This document shows positions 9,377 to 15,851 of a stretch of DNA of 64,000 nt, in pieces. This DNA comes from Lysobacter prati. Lineage in GTDB: Bacteria; Pseudomonadota; Gammaproteobacteria; Xanthomonadales; Xanthomonadaceae. Positions within the stretch are counted from its first letter, which is position 1. Every line of letters begins with the position of its first letter. Below the pieces are notes generated by a model. It was not told where the DNA came from. It did no database searches and worked only from the letters and a program-made list of their open reading frames with translations. The DNA is taken from the NCBI RefSeq assembly GCF_009765215.1, contig NZ_VLNV01000004.1, positions 248,001 through 312,000 of the forward strand, given 5' to 3'. The translations under genes and the position numbers were made by a program.

Positions 9377-9490
9377 ATGAAATCCAATTTCGACATTGCA
9401 AAGCGTCACGCGCTGCGGCCATCCGGCCACGGCCTGTACGCGCTCGCGCTGTCGCCGCGAATTGGCGACGAAGCCGGCCCTATCGACTGA
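9377..9490 (+). CDS. putative 37-codon leader peptide
   Basis: Short ORF beginning MKSNFDIAKRHAL and ending EAGPID. Codon choice after the first ten codons is GC3-rich like genuine genes here, and the stop codon lies inside segment 1 of a set of competing hairpins that ends in an intrinsic terminator. It contains 15 different amino acids, with three Arg, two His, three Asp, one Asn and one Tyr but no run of any single residue. No Shine-Dalgarno is evident, so initiation could be weak or leaderless. Role as a translation sensor is inference from the overlap of stop codon and hairpin; it could also be non-coding. Confidence 0.4.
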   Translation: MKSNFDIAKRHALRPSGHGLYALALSPRIGDEAGPID

Positions 9491-9575
9491 TCTCCTGACA
9501 CATGGGAGATCGGTCACCCCGATCTCCCGAGGCAAGCGAACGCCCTCGGGTTCCAGCACCCGGGGGCGTTTTTTT
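9489..9575 (+). promoter_or_regulatory. attenuator-like competing hairpins
   Basis: Four mutually exclusive pairings can be read. Segment 1 (9489-9495, GATCTCC) pairs with segment 2 (9505-9511). Segment 2 (9504-9513) alternatively pairs over 10 bp with segment 3 (9519-9528). Bases 9526-9532 (CCCGAGG) pair with 9544-9550, the 5' arm of the terminator. The terminator stem is 9539-9550 with 9559-9570. Segment 1 overlaps the leader stop codon, so a ribosome finishing the leader would free segment 2 to pair with 3 and favour termination; an untranslated leader would favour 1:2 and the antiterminator. The architecture is seen in the sequence; the regulation is inferred. Confidence 0.6.
9539..9575 (+). 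terminator. strong rho-independent terminator in the slipin-rtcB leader
   Basis: Twelve-pair stem with one G-U pair, AACGCCCTCGGG (9539-9550) with CCCGGGGGCGTT (9559-9570), loop of 8 nt, followed by seven T (9569-9575). It could end a short leader transcript or the esterase transcript. Confidence 0.85.
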
Positions 9576-9634
9576 ATGCCGTTCGCAAAGTGGTTCAAGC
9601 GAAAGGAGACACGGTTTACGCGGTGCATCGCGTC

Positions 9635-9829
9635 CCGAAGCATCCGGAAATGCTGGTCCGAGGAAGGGAACACTACCGAGGCGCAACAGCGCTGTGCCGG
9701 GATGCTTCGGCACGGGTGGTGGGGATGCATTGCCAATGAATTGGCGCCTGGCGACAGGCGCCAATGCGAAGCGTCGACGAATGGATTTCCAGCGGAACGG
9801 GTTCGCGGCTTGAAGGCCGCACCCGTCCG
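9635..9829 (+). ncRNA. structured RNA block upstream of tRNA-like modules
   Basis: Three strong secondary-structure elements lie in a stretch with no credible gene. (1) CCGAAGCATCC (9635-9645) pairs perfectly with 9700-9710, closing about 54 nt. (2) A 10-bp hairpin with GCGA loop at 9741-9764. (3) A long hairpin at 9793-9829 whose core is ACGGGT/ACCCGT and GCGGCT/GGCCGC around a TGAA loop. Together with the tRNA-like modules that follow they suggest one larger folded transcript of about 400 nt. I do not recognise a named RNA family. A 162-codon frame crossing the region has implausible composition. Confidence 0.45.
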
Positions 9830-9887
9830 GTGCGCGCGGCTGTGCCGTGGCGTATGCCGGAGATCCAGGAAGCGCTGCTTCTAGAGC

Positions 9888-9958
9888 GGACGGTAGCTCA
9901 GAGGTTAGAGCAGCGGCGAAAGCCGCTGGCCACCGGTTCGATTCCGGTTCGTCCACCA
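9888..9958 (+). ncRNA. tRNA-like module 1, anticodon loop replaced by GAAA tetraloop
   Basis: Cloverleaf-like element. Acceptor 9888-9893 pairs with 9949-9954 (6 bp, one G-U), and ACCA follows at 9955-9958. TA at positions 8-9. D arm GCTC/GAGC with a GG-containing loop (9896-9911). T arm ACCGG/CCGGT with loop TTCGATT (9932-9948). The middle arm is a perfect 6-bp stem AGCGGC/GCCGCT closed by a GAAA tetraloop (9912-9927), so there is no 7-nt anticodon loop. It keeps what is needed for D-loop/T-loop docking but cannot decode. Tandem with module 2 and upstream of slipin and RtcB. Confidence 0.7.
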
Positions 9959-9959
9959 C

Positions 9960-10026
9960 TGGATAGCTCAGATGGGTAGAGCATCAGCCAAATAAGCTGA
10001 GAGTCGCGGGTTCAAATCCCGCTCCA
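9960..10026 (+). ncRNA. tRNA-like module 2, no U33 and short acceptor
   Basis: Starts one base after the ACCA of module 1. Acceptor TGGA (9960-9963) pairs with TCCA (10023-10026), only four pairs. D arm 9966-9982 has a GCTC/GAGC stem and a GGG in the loop. The anticodon-position arm is TCAGC/GCTGA (5 bp) with loop CAAATAA, which lacks the near-invariant U33. Five-base variable loop. T arm GCGGG/CCCGC with loop TTCAAAT. No encoded CCA. It looks like a tRNA mimic rather than a decoding tRNA; a decaying tRNA gene is less likely because all internal stems are perfect. Confidence 0.65.
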
Positions 10027-10361
10027 ACAACGACCTGTCACGTCGTTCACACCGGGCGCAAGCCCAAACAGGAAACGCCCCGTGCGGTGTTTCGCCAGGC
10101 GTCGCGCCACGCGCGTGACGCGCAACGAACGCCGCAGCGGTGATGTCGCCGGGCCCACGTCCTCAAGACGGGCCAGTCGCCGGTCACAACGTGCAGCGTG
10201 CTGCATGCGCGACCTGCGACCACCCCGCGGACAGCGCGCGGGCTTCGCGGCATCGGCGTCAAGGGGCGTTTCCAACTTATTCCAATGACACGCGGGAACC
10301 GATCCACCGCGCGCTTGAACACTTCGGGTCGGACCACCAGAGCCAACAAGGAGAGACACCC
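10027..10361. other. gap between tRNA-like modules and slipin gene
   Basis: About 335 bp without a credible gene. It begins with a 6-bp hairpin AACGAC/GTCGTT and a GGGC-GCAA-GCCC hairpin (about 10027-10066), which could extend the structured RNA. The end carries an AAGGAG Shine-Dalgarno 8 nt before the slipin ATG. No clear sigma-70 or sigma-54 promoter was found by eye. Confidence 0.5.
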
Positions 10362-11486
10362 ATGTTCTGGACCAAGAGGGTCGTGATCGGAGACGGCGAG
10401 CGCGGCCTGGTGTATCGCAACCGTCAGTTTGAAGGCGTGCTCGCGCCGGGCGTGTACCGCTGGTTCGACCCGTTCGCGCGGGTCGAGGTCAACGTGCACA
10501 ACATCTCCCGCAGCGAGTACGGCGGCAATGACACCGACGTGCTGATCGCAGCGCTCGGCGACCGCCTGTCCGCGCACTTCGCCCTGGCCAACCTCGGCAT
10601 GAACGAGGTCGGCCTGGTGCTGAAGAACGGCAAGCTCGAGGACGTGCTCGCACCGGGCAGCCGCAAGCTGTACTGGAAAGAGCTGGTCGCGATCGAAGTG
10701 CAGGCGGTGTCGATCGACGAAAGCCTGCAGGTCGATGCCGGCGTCGTCAGGCGCTTGCGCCAGCTCGGCTCGCTCGAGCGCGTCGCGGTGTCGCTGGTCG
10801 TGCCGGAAGAGTCGGCCGGCCTGGTGTTCGTCGACGGTCGCCTGCAGCGCACGCTGGGCGCCGGTGCCTACGCCTTCTGGAACTTCCAGAAGAACGTCGG
10901 CGTCGAGACCATCGAGTTGCGCGTGCAGTCGCTGGAAGTGTCGGGTCAGGAGTTGTTGACCCGAGACAAGGTCAGCCTGCGCGTGAACCTCGCCGCCAGT
11001 ATCCGCGTCACCGACCCGGTAGCCGCGCGTACCAGGGTCGCCAAGTACGGCGACTACGTGTACCGCGAGTTGCAGTACGGCCTGCGTAAGGCGATCTCGG
11101 CCAAGACGCTGGACGAACTGCTCCGCGACAAGGCCTCGCTCGACGCCGACATCTTCGGCTACGTGCGCGGCCAGGTCGGTGAGCTCGGTGTCGAGGTGCT
11201 CGGTGTCGGCGTCAAGGACGTGATCCTGCCGGGCGAGATGAAGGACATCCTCAACTCGGTCGTGCAGGCGGAGAAGGCGGCCCAGGCCAACGTGATCCGT
11301 CGTCGCGAGGAGGCGAACGCCACGCGTTCCCTGCTCAACACCGCGCGCCTGATCGAAGAGAGCCCGGTGCTGATGCGCCTGAAGGAGCTCGAGGCGCTGG
11401 AGAAGGTGACCGAGAAGGTCGACAAGCTGACGGTGTTCGGCGGCCTGGATGGCGTGCTGAAGCAGTTGGTCAACATCAAGCAGTAA
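10362..11486 (+). CDS. slipin / SPFH (band 7) domain protein without membrane segment
   Basis: A 374-residue SPFH-family protein. The N-terminal region has two related beta-rich repeats (GLVYRNRQFEGVLAPG and GLVLKNGKLEDVLAPG, then GLVFVDGRLQRTLGAG). The SPFH core follows at about residues 185-320 (LTRDKVSLRVNLAASIRVTDP), then a helical region with EKAAQANVIRRREEAN and a coiled-coil end. Most slipins and stomatins have an N-terminal hydrophobic hairpin; none is present here, so it may be a cytosolic or peripheral scaffold. Start from the AAGGAG-ATG pair. RtcB follows after a 74-nt gap, suggesting an operon in which the slipin scaffolds RNA repair (inference). Confidence 0.9.
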   Translation: MFWTKRVVIGDGERGLVYRNRQFEGVLAPGVYRWFDPFARVEVNVHNISRSEYGGNDTDVLIAALGDRLSAHFALANLGMNEVGLVLKNGKLEDVLAPGSRKLYWKELVAIEVQAVSIDESLQVDAGVVRRLRQLGSLERVAVSLVVPEESAGLVFVDGRLQRTLGAGAYAFWNFQKNVGVETIELRVQSLEVSGQELLTRDKVSLRVNLAASIRVTDPVAARTRVAKYGDYVYRELQYGLRKAISAKTLDELLRDKASLDADIFGYVRGQVGELGVEVLGVGVKDVILPGEMKDILNSVVQAEKAAQANVIRRREEANATRSLLNTARLIEESPVLMRLKELEALEKVTEKVDKLTVFGGLDGVLKQLVNIKQ

Positions 11487-11560
11487 GCTCCATGCGGACG
11501 GAAGGATCCGGCCGCATGGATTCCAGAAGATATGGATTCAAAGAAGCACAGGAAGGAACC

Positions 11561-12784
11561 ATGAACACGCAACACGATTACGAATTGCTGCACGCACCCG
11601 GGTCGGCCACGCCGATCAAGGGCTGGGTGCGCGGCGTGCCGGTCGAGGACCAGGCGCGCCAGCAGCTGCGCAACATCGCCACCCTGCCCTTCGTCGGGCC
11701 GTGGGTCGCGGTGATGCCGGACGTCCATCTCGGCATCGGCGCCACCGTCGGCTCGGTCGTGCCCACGCGCGGCGCGATCATCCCGGCCGCGGTCGGCGTC
11801 GACATCGGCTGCGGCATGGCCGCGGTGCGGACCACGCTGCGCGCCGACGACCTGCCCGACGACCTGGCGCAACTGCGCAGCTCGATCGAGCGCGGCGTTC
11901 CGGTCGGCAACGGTCCCGGCGGCGAGCACCGTCGTCTGCCCGACAGCATCGAGAGCAAGCTGGTGCAGTCGCAGCTGATGGCAAGGCTGGCGCGGATCCG
12001 CGAGCGTCATCCTAAGATCCGTCCTGACAAGGTCGAGCGCCAGACCGGCACGCTCGGTGGCGGCAACCACTTCATCGAGATCTGCCTGGACGAGTCCGAC
12101 CGGGTGTGGGTGATGCTGCACTCCGGCTCGCGCGGCACCGGCAACATGGTCGGCACGTACTTCATCGAGCTGGCGCGCCGCCAGCTGGAGAAGCGCGTGC
12201 TCGGCTTCCACTTGCCGGACCGCGACCTGGCGTTCTTCCTCGAGGGCGAGCCGCTGTTCGAGGACTACATCGAGGCGGTGTCGTGGGCACAGGACTACGC
12301 ACGCGCCAACCGCGAGGCGATGATGGCGCGGGTGCTGCACGAGATGCGCCATCGCCTGCCGAAGTTCCAGCTCGATGCGCAGGCGGTCAACTGCCACCAC
12401 AACTACGTGCAGCGCGAGCAGCACCACGGTGAGTCGCTGTTGATCACCCGCAAGGGTGCGGTCAGCGCGCGCGAGGGCGAGCTGGGGATCATTCCCGGCA
12501 GCATGGGTGCGCGCAGTTTCATCGTTCGCGGCAAGGGCAACGCCGACAGCTTCCACAGCTGCAGCCACGGTGCCGGTCGCGTCATGAGCCGTACCGCCGC
12601 GCGTGCGCAGATCACCCTCAAGCAGCACCGCGAGGCGACCGCGCACGTCGAGTGCCGCAAGGATGCTGGCGTGATCGACGAGTCGCCGGCCGCCTACAAG
12701 GACATCGAGGCGGTGATGGCGGCGCAGGGTGCGCTGGTGGAAGTGGTGCACACGTTGCGGCAGGTGGTGTGTGTGAAGGGGTGA
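11561..12784 (+). CDS. rtcB: RtcB-family RNA ligase
   Basis: A 407-residue RtcB. The family joins 2',3'-cyclic-phosphate or 3'-phosphate RNA ends to 5'-OH ends using GTP and Mn2+, repairing cleaved tRNA. Visible: the metal motif VGVDIGCGM, the HSGSRGTGN loop, NCHHNYV, the IPGSMGARSFIV segment, and the catalytic guanylated histidine in CSHGAGRVMSR. An AGGAAGG Shine-Dalgarno precedes the ATG by 5 nt, which fixes the start; the frame open from 11492 is an upstream extension. There is no RtcA or RtcR nearby, unlike the enterobacterial operon. Association with slipin and tRNA-like RNA suggests a dedicated repair locus. Confidence 0.95.
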   Translation: MNTQHDYELLHAPGSATPIKGWVRGVPVEDQARQQLRNIATLPFVGPWVAVMPDVHLGIGATVGSVVPTRGAIIPAAVGVDIGCGMAAVRTTLRADDLPDDLAQLRSSIERGVPVGNGPGGEHRRLPDSIESKLVQSQLMARLARIRERHPKIRPDKVERQTGTLGGGNHFIEICLDESDRVWVMLHSGSRGTGNMVGTYFIELARRQLEKRVLGFHLPDRDLAFFLEGEPLFEDYIEAVSWAQDYARANREAMMARVLHEMRHRLPKFQLDAQAVNCHHNYVQREQHHGESLLITRKGAVSAREGELGIIPGSMGARSFIVRGKGNADSFHSCSHGAGRVMSRTAARAQITLKQHREATAHVECRKDAGVIDESPAAYKDIEAVMAAQGALVEVVHTLRQVVCVKG

Positions 12785-12785
12785 G

Positions 12786-12850
12786 GGCGCTCTCCCCCTC
12801 TCCCTGTCGCTGGCGCGACTGTCCCTCTCCCACAAGGGGAGAGGGATTCT
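12786..12850. repeat. CCCTCTCCC-type intergenic repeat, copy 1
   Basis: Contains CCCTCTCCC and CCTTGTGGG-like arms around ACAA (about 12821-12845: a CTCTCCC / GGGAGAG inverted repeat) plus an outer TCGC/GCGA hairpin. Related copies lie at 16860, 26767, 61613 and 61673. It separates convergent rtcB and the M29-like gene and may end both transcripts. Confidence 0.65.
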
Positions 12851-12855
12851 TGCTT

Positions 12856-14136
12856 TCAGAGCTTCAGTACGCCCTTTTCAATGATGGGCTTGCCATCCAG
12901 CGTGACCGTGCTGCCGGGCAGGAACGCGATGACGCCGTACGGCACCGAGTTGTCGCCGCCGGCCCAGGTGTTGCTGCCCGTGCCCACCGTGACCGCACCG
13001 GCGGGCACCCATGTTCCGACCGTACTGCTGGCGGGCAGCGTGACATTCGGGTTGATGCCGAAGTCGACGAAGCCGAACTGGTCCTTGCGAGGGTCTTCGA
13101 CCGCGTCGTACTCGGCCTTGAAGTCGGGGTAGCCGGGGCCGTCGCCGGTCATCGACGTGATCTTGCCGCCCTCGATGGTCAGGGTCATGTTGTCGATGGG
13201 CTTGCCGCGGAAGTAGGTGCGCGTGTGCACGACCTTGCCCGTTGCCGTGCCCGGCACCGGCGTGGTGTAAACCTCGCCCGCGGGCAGGAACGCCGCCAGC
13301 GAGGGACCGCCCGCCTTCTGGTCGTCAGGCGAAATGATGCCGTCGCTGACCAACACCCGGCGATCCTTCACCTGCAGCTTCAGGTCGGTGCCATTGGGGT
13401 TGGTGATGTGCAGCTCGTTGCCACCCGAGATCGCTGCCTTGATCTGTTCGCCACGGGTCTGCAGCTGCGCATAGTCGATGTTGAGTCCCTTCCAGAACGC
13501 GTCGGCCAGTTGCGCTTCGGTCATGCCGTAGCGTTCGGCGCGCCATGGCGTCGGGTACAGGTTGTTGCCGACTTCCACGATCCGCACGCCTTCGTTGAGG
13601 AAGGCCTGGCTGACCGCCTCGTCGGCCTTGCCGCGGGCTGCCATCCGCTTGGGATCGGCGCCTTCGAACAGGTTCTCGCTGGTGCCGTTGTTGAGGCCGA
13701 TCGCGACATCGGCGATGTCGGCCAACTCCAGCCCGAGCTTGTCGGTCTGCGCGTCGTACTTGTCCGACACGTCGAAGAACATCCGTCGCGACATGCGGTC
13801 GCTGCCATAGGTCACCAGCGGGAAGGCGCCCAGCTTGCGCACCTGCACGGCGATGTTTTCGATCAGTTCGGCATCCTGCGAGCGGCCGCTGATGAGAACG
13901 ACCTCGCCTTCCTTGACCGCAGCCGACTGTGTGACCAGGCGCTCTGCGAGTTGTTCGAGCTCGGTCGCCGAACGCTTGGGCACTGCTGTCACCGCTGCAG
14001 TCGCCGGCGTGGCGGCAGTGGCTGCGGTGGCCGGAGTGGCCGCGGCGGCGGCCTTGTCGTCGGGTTGCTTCTGGCAGGCCGCCAGCGCGGTGCAAACGGC
14101 GACCGCGAGCGCGGCCGTGACGACGGAACGGTTCAT
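12856..14136 (-). CDS. M29-aminopeptidase-like lipoprotein, metal site lost
   Basis: A 426-residue protein with a lipoprotein signal peptide (lipobox LAAC about residue 22) and an Ala/Thr-rich linker to about residue 55. The rest resembles M29 (aminopeptidase T) peptidases: an NGTDLKLQV segment, PAGEVYTTP, and a late GGDNS segment. The family's metal ligands appear lost: the GE-ALG, HIALG and IHWD stretches correspond to FVDFG, VTVGT and VPYG here. Only the GEV glutamate seems kept. It is therefore probably a non-catalytic, outer-membrane-anchored derivative; function unknown. Start chosen at the signal peptide. Confidence 0.75.
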   Translation of the reverse strand: MNRSVVTAALAVAVCTALAACQKQPDDKAAAAATPATAATAATPATAAVTAVPKRSATELEQLAERLVTQSAAVKEGEVVLISGRSQDAELIENIAVQVRKLGAFPLVTYGSDRMSRRMFFDVSDKYDAQTDKLGLELADIADVAIGLNNGTSENLFEGADPKRMAARGKADEAVSQAFLNEGVRIVEVGNNLYPTPWRAERYGMTEAQLADAFWKGLNIDYAQLQTRGEQIKAAISGGNELHITNPNGTDLKLQVKDRRVLVSDGIISPDDQKAGGPSLAAFLPAGEVYTTPVPGTATGKVVHTRTYFRGKPIDNMTLTIEGGKITSMTGDGPGYPDFKAEYDAVEDPRKDQFGFVDFGINPNVTLPASSTVGTWVPAGAVTVGTGSNTWAGGDNSVPYGVIAFLPGSTVTLDGKPIIEKGVLKL

Positions 14137-14241
14137 GGCGGGGCCTCGCATACCCGAGCGGAGGCCGGGCTGGGAATGCCAACGCCAACCGCCGGGTTCA
14201 GCGGTCACCGTACGTCGGTGACCGTCCGGCGGCAACGGCCG

Positions 14242-14724
14242 TCAGGCAGGGTGACCTTGGTCGTGGTGCAGCAAGCGCCCGCCCCACTGCCAGACCAGCG
14301 ACAGCCCCAGGCAGCCAAGCAGCAGGCCCGTCCAGCCGGTGGCCTGCGGCGACGGCTGCGGCCACAGGGCGACGAAGGCCGACACCCAGCCCGATCCATA
14401 GATCGCCACCGCGCCGACCGCCACCACCGCCAGGACTGCGATCAGGATCCGCAGCAGCCAGCCTTCGACCCGCTCGCCCAGGGTCTGGGCGGCCTCGACC
14501 CGGCGCACGATCTGGGCGGCCAGGTCGTACGGCACCGGCTCCATCGCCGGAGTGCGCAGCGCGCGGGCGATCAGGCGGTACTCGCCGATGCGCGGGTCGG
14601 CAGGGTCGAGCGGAACGCCGCGGCGCTCCTGCTCCATGGCGTGCTCCTGCGCCTGCCACTCGCGTTCGAGGCGCAGGGCATCGGCGGGCTTGCCAGAGGG
14701 ATTGCGGTCGTCGGGGGTGTTCAT
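14242..14724 (-). CDS. probable membrane anti-sigma factor
   Basis: A 160-residue protein coupled by an ATGA overlap to the upstream ECF sigma factor gene. About 85 N-terminal cytoplasmic residues are followed by two transmembrane helices (about residues 89-112 and 126-146). The position directly after a sigma gene and the topology suggest an anti-sigma factor that holds the sigma factor at the membrane. No HxxxCxxC zinc motif is visible, so it would be a zinc-independent type. Family not recognised beyond that. Confidence 0.7.
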   Translation of the reverse strand: MNTPDDRNPSGKPADALRLEREWQAQEHAMEQERRGVPLDPADPRIGEYRLIARALRTPAMEPVPYDLAAQIVRRVEAAQTLGERVEGWLLRILIAVLAVVAVGAVAIYGSGWVSAFVALWPQPSPQATGWTGLLLGCLGLSLVWQWGGRLLHHDQGHPA

Positions 14725-15290
14725 GCGATGGCTCCCATCCGGGCCTGCAGGCGCTCACGCAGGCGCGCCCGGCTCCGGAACAGATGGCTCTTGATCGTGC
14801 CTTCGGCGAGACCGGTGATCCGGGCGATCTCGACGATCGGCACTTCGTCCAAGTGATACAGCGTCAGCAAGGTCCGCTGCAAGGGCGGCAGCGCCTCGAT
14901 TTCCTCGTGCAGGCCGGCGGCGATCTCGGCGTCGGCGCAGGCGCCCTCCAGGTCGAAGCCGTCGCTGACCTGATCGAGCAGGGACAGGCCGTCCTCGTCG
15001 TCGCCGCTGTCGGCGATGGCGATGCGGCGCTTCTCCAGATGCCGCTTGGCCACTGAATACGCGACCTGGCCGATCCACGACTTTAGCGCGCTGTCGCCGC
15101 GGTACTGGTGCAGGCACTGGTGCACGCGCAGGAAGGCCTCCTGGCACAGCTCGCGAGTGTCCTCGGGCTGGCGGACCATGCGCTGGATGATGTGCCAGCA
15201 CAGACCCTGGTACTCGCGCACAAGACGTTCGAACGCGCCGGGCACGTTGCCCAGCACGTCCTCGACCAGTTTGCGGTCGTCCTGTGTCAC
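14721..15290 (-). CDS. ECF-type RNA polymerase sigma factor
   Basis: A 189-residue sigma-70 family factor. Region 2 covers about residues 12-85 (REYQGLCWHIIQRM then CQEAFLRVHQ). Region 4 covers about 125-178 with the helix-turn-helix VEIARITGLAEGTIKSHLFRSR. Between them is an acidic linker (DSGDDEDGL). The start is a GTG giving MTQDDRKLVED; a GGTGGA lies just upstream. The frame continues to 15605 but that overlaps the divergent gene. Followed by the putative anti-sigma gene with a 4-nt overlap. Regulon unknown. Confidence 0.88.
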   Translation of the reverse strand: MTQDDRKLVEDVLGNVPGAFERLVREYQGLCWHIIQRMVRQPEDTRELCQEAFLRVHQCLHQYRGDSALKSWIGQVAYSVAKRHLEKRRIAIADSGDDEDGLSLLDQVSDGFDLEGACADAEIAAGLHEEIEALPPLQRTLLTLYHLDEVPIVEIARITGLAEGTIKSHLFRSRARLRERLQARMGAIA

Positions 15291-15443
15291 AGCAATCCAC
15301 CCGTCATGGCTATGTGGATACGTGGAGGGCCGGGATGGTTGCAATCGATTCTCACCCTGCACGGTGCAACCGGTCCTGGCCTGGCCGTATCTGATGGCCT
15401 GAACCCGGAACAATTTCCCGACCACCGAGCCAAGAGAGCCGCC

Positions 15444-15770
15444 ATGAACTTCGAAGTACTGATCCCGATCACCCTGTTCATCTGCGTCACCTACGCCATC
15501 AAGTCGGTGGTCGATGCCCGCACCCGCGCCAAGCTGATCGCCGGCAACGGTTCGGAAGAGCTGATCCGCACGCTGGTCCAGGCCGAAGCGCAGCAGCGCC
15601 GCCACACCTCCCTGCGCTGGGGCATCCTGTTCGTTGCCCTCGGCCTGGGCTTTGCCCTGATCGAAGCCTTCGGCTGGACCGAGGTCACCCCCGGCGTCGT
15701 CGCCGTGCTGCTGGGCATGACCGGCCTGGGCAACCTGCTGTCGTACGCGGCGTCCCGCAAGCTGGGTTGA
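15444..15770 (+). CDS. DUF6249-like small inner-membrane protein
   Basis: A 108-residue protein with a short N-terminal hydrophobic segment (residues 4-20), a basic and acidic cytoplasmic loop (VVDARTRAKLIAGNGSEELI), and two C-terminal helices (about 60-78 and 82-100). Plan and sequence fit DUF6249. It is divergent from the ECF sigma gene across about 150 bp and may be one of its targets (inference from position only). Confidence 0.75.
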   Translation: MNFEVLIPITLFICVTYAIKSVVDARTRAKLIAGNGSEELIRTLVQAEAQQRRHTSLRWGILFVALGLGFALIEAFGWTEVTPGVVAVLLGMTGLGNLLSYAASRKLG

Positions 15771-15851
15771 TTCTGAAGTTCTCGCTCGCCAATCGGTAGC
15801 TCGTGTGTAGGCAACGGGGCGGTCTCCCGCCCCGTTGCTCGCACGATAGGC

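Noticed and set aside
9655-9661. Y RNA Ro-binding motif GGTCCGA
   Set aside because: A 7-base match without the complementary UUGACC strand and without an Rsr/Ro60 gene is too weak.
9396-9884. 162-codon ORF crossing the structured RNA block
   Set aside because: Cys- and Arg-rich translation, no ribosome-binding site, and it overlaps three strong hairpins.
9888-10026. Two ordinary tRNA genes
   Set aside because: Module 1 has no anticodon loop and module 2 lacks U33, has a 4-bp acceptor and no CCA; neither could decode.
9256-10361. Sigma-54 promoter expected for an RtcR-like control of rtcB
   Set aside because: No GG-N10-GC element of acceptable quality and no RtcR gene nearby.
12652-14856. 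734-codon plus-strand ORF
   Set aside because: Antisense shadow of the M29-like and anti-sigma genes.
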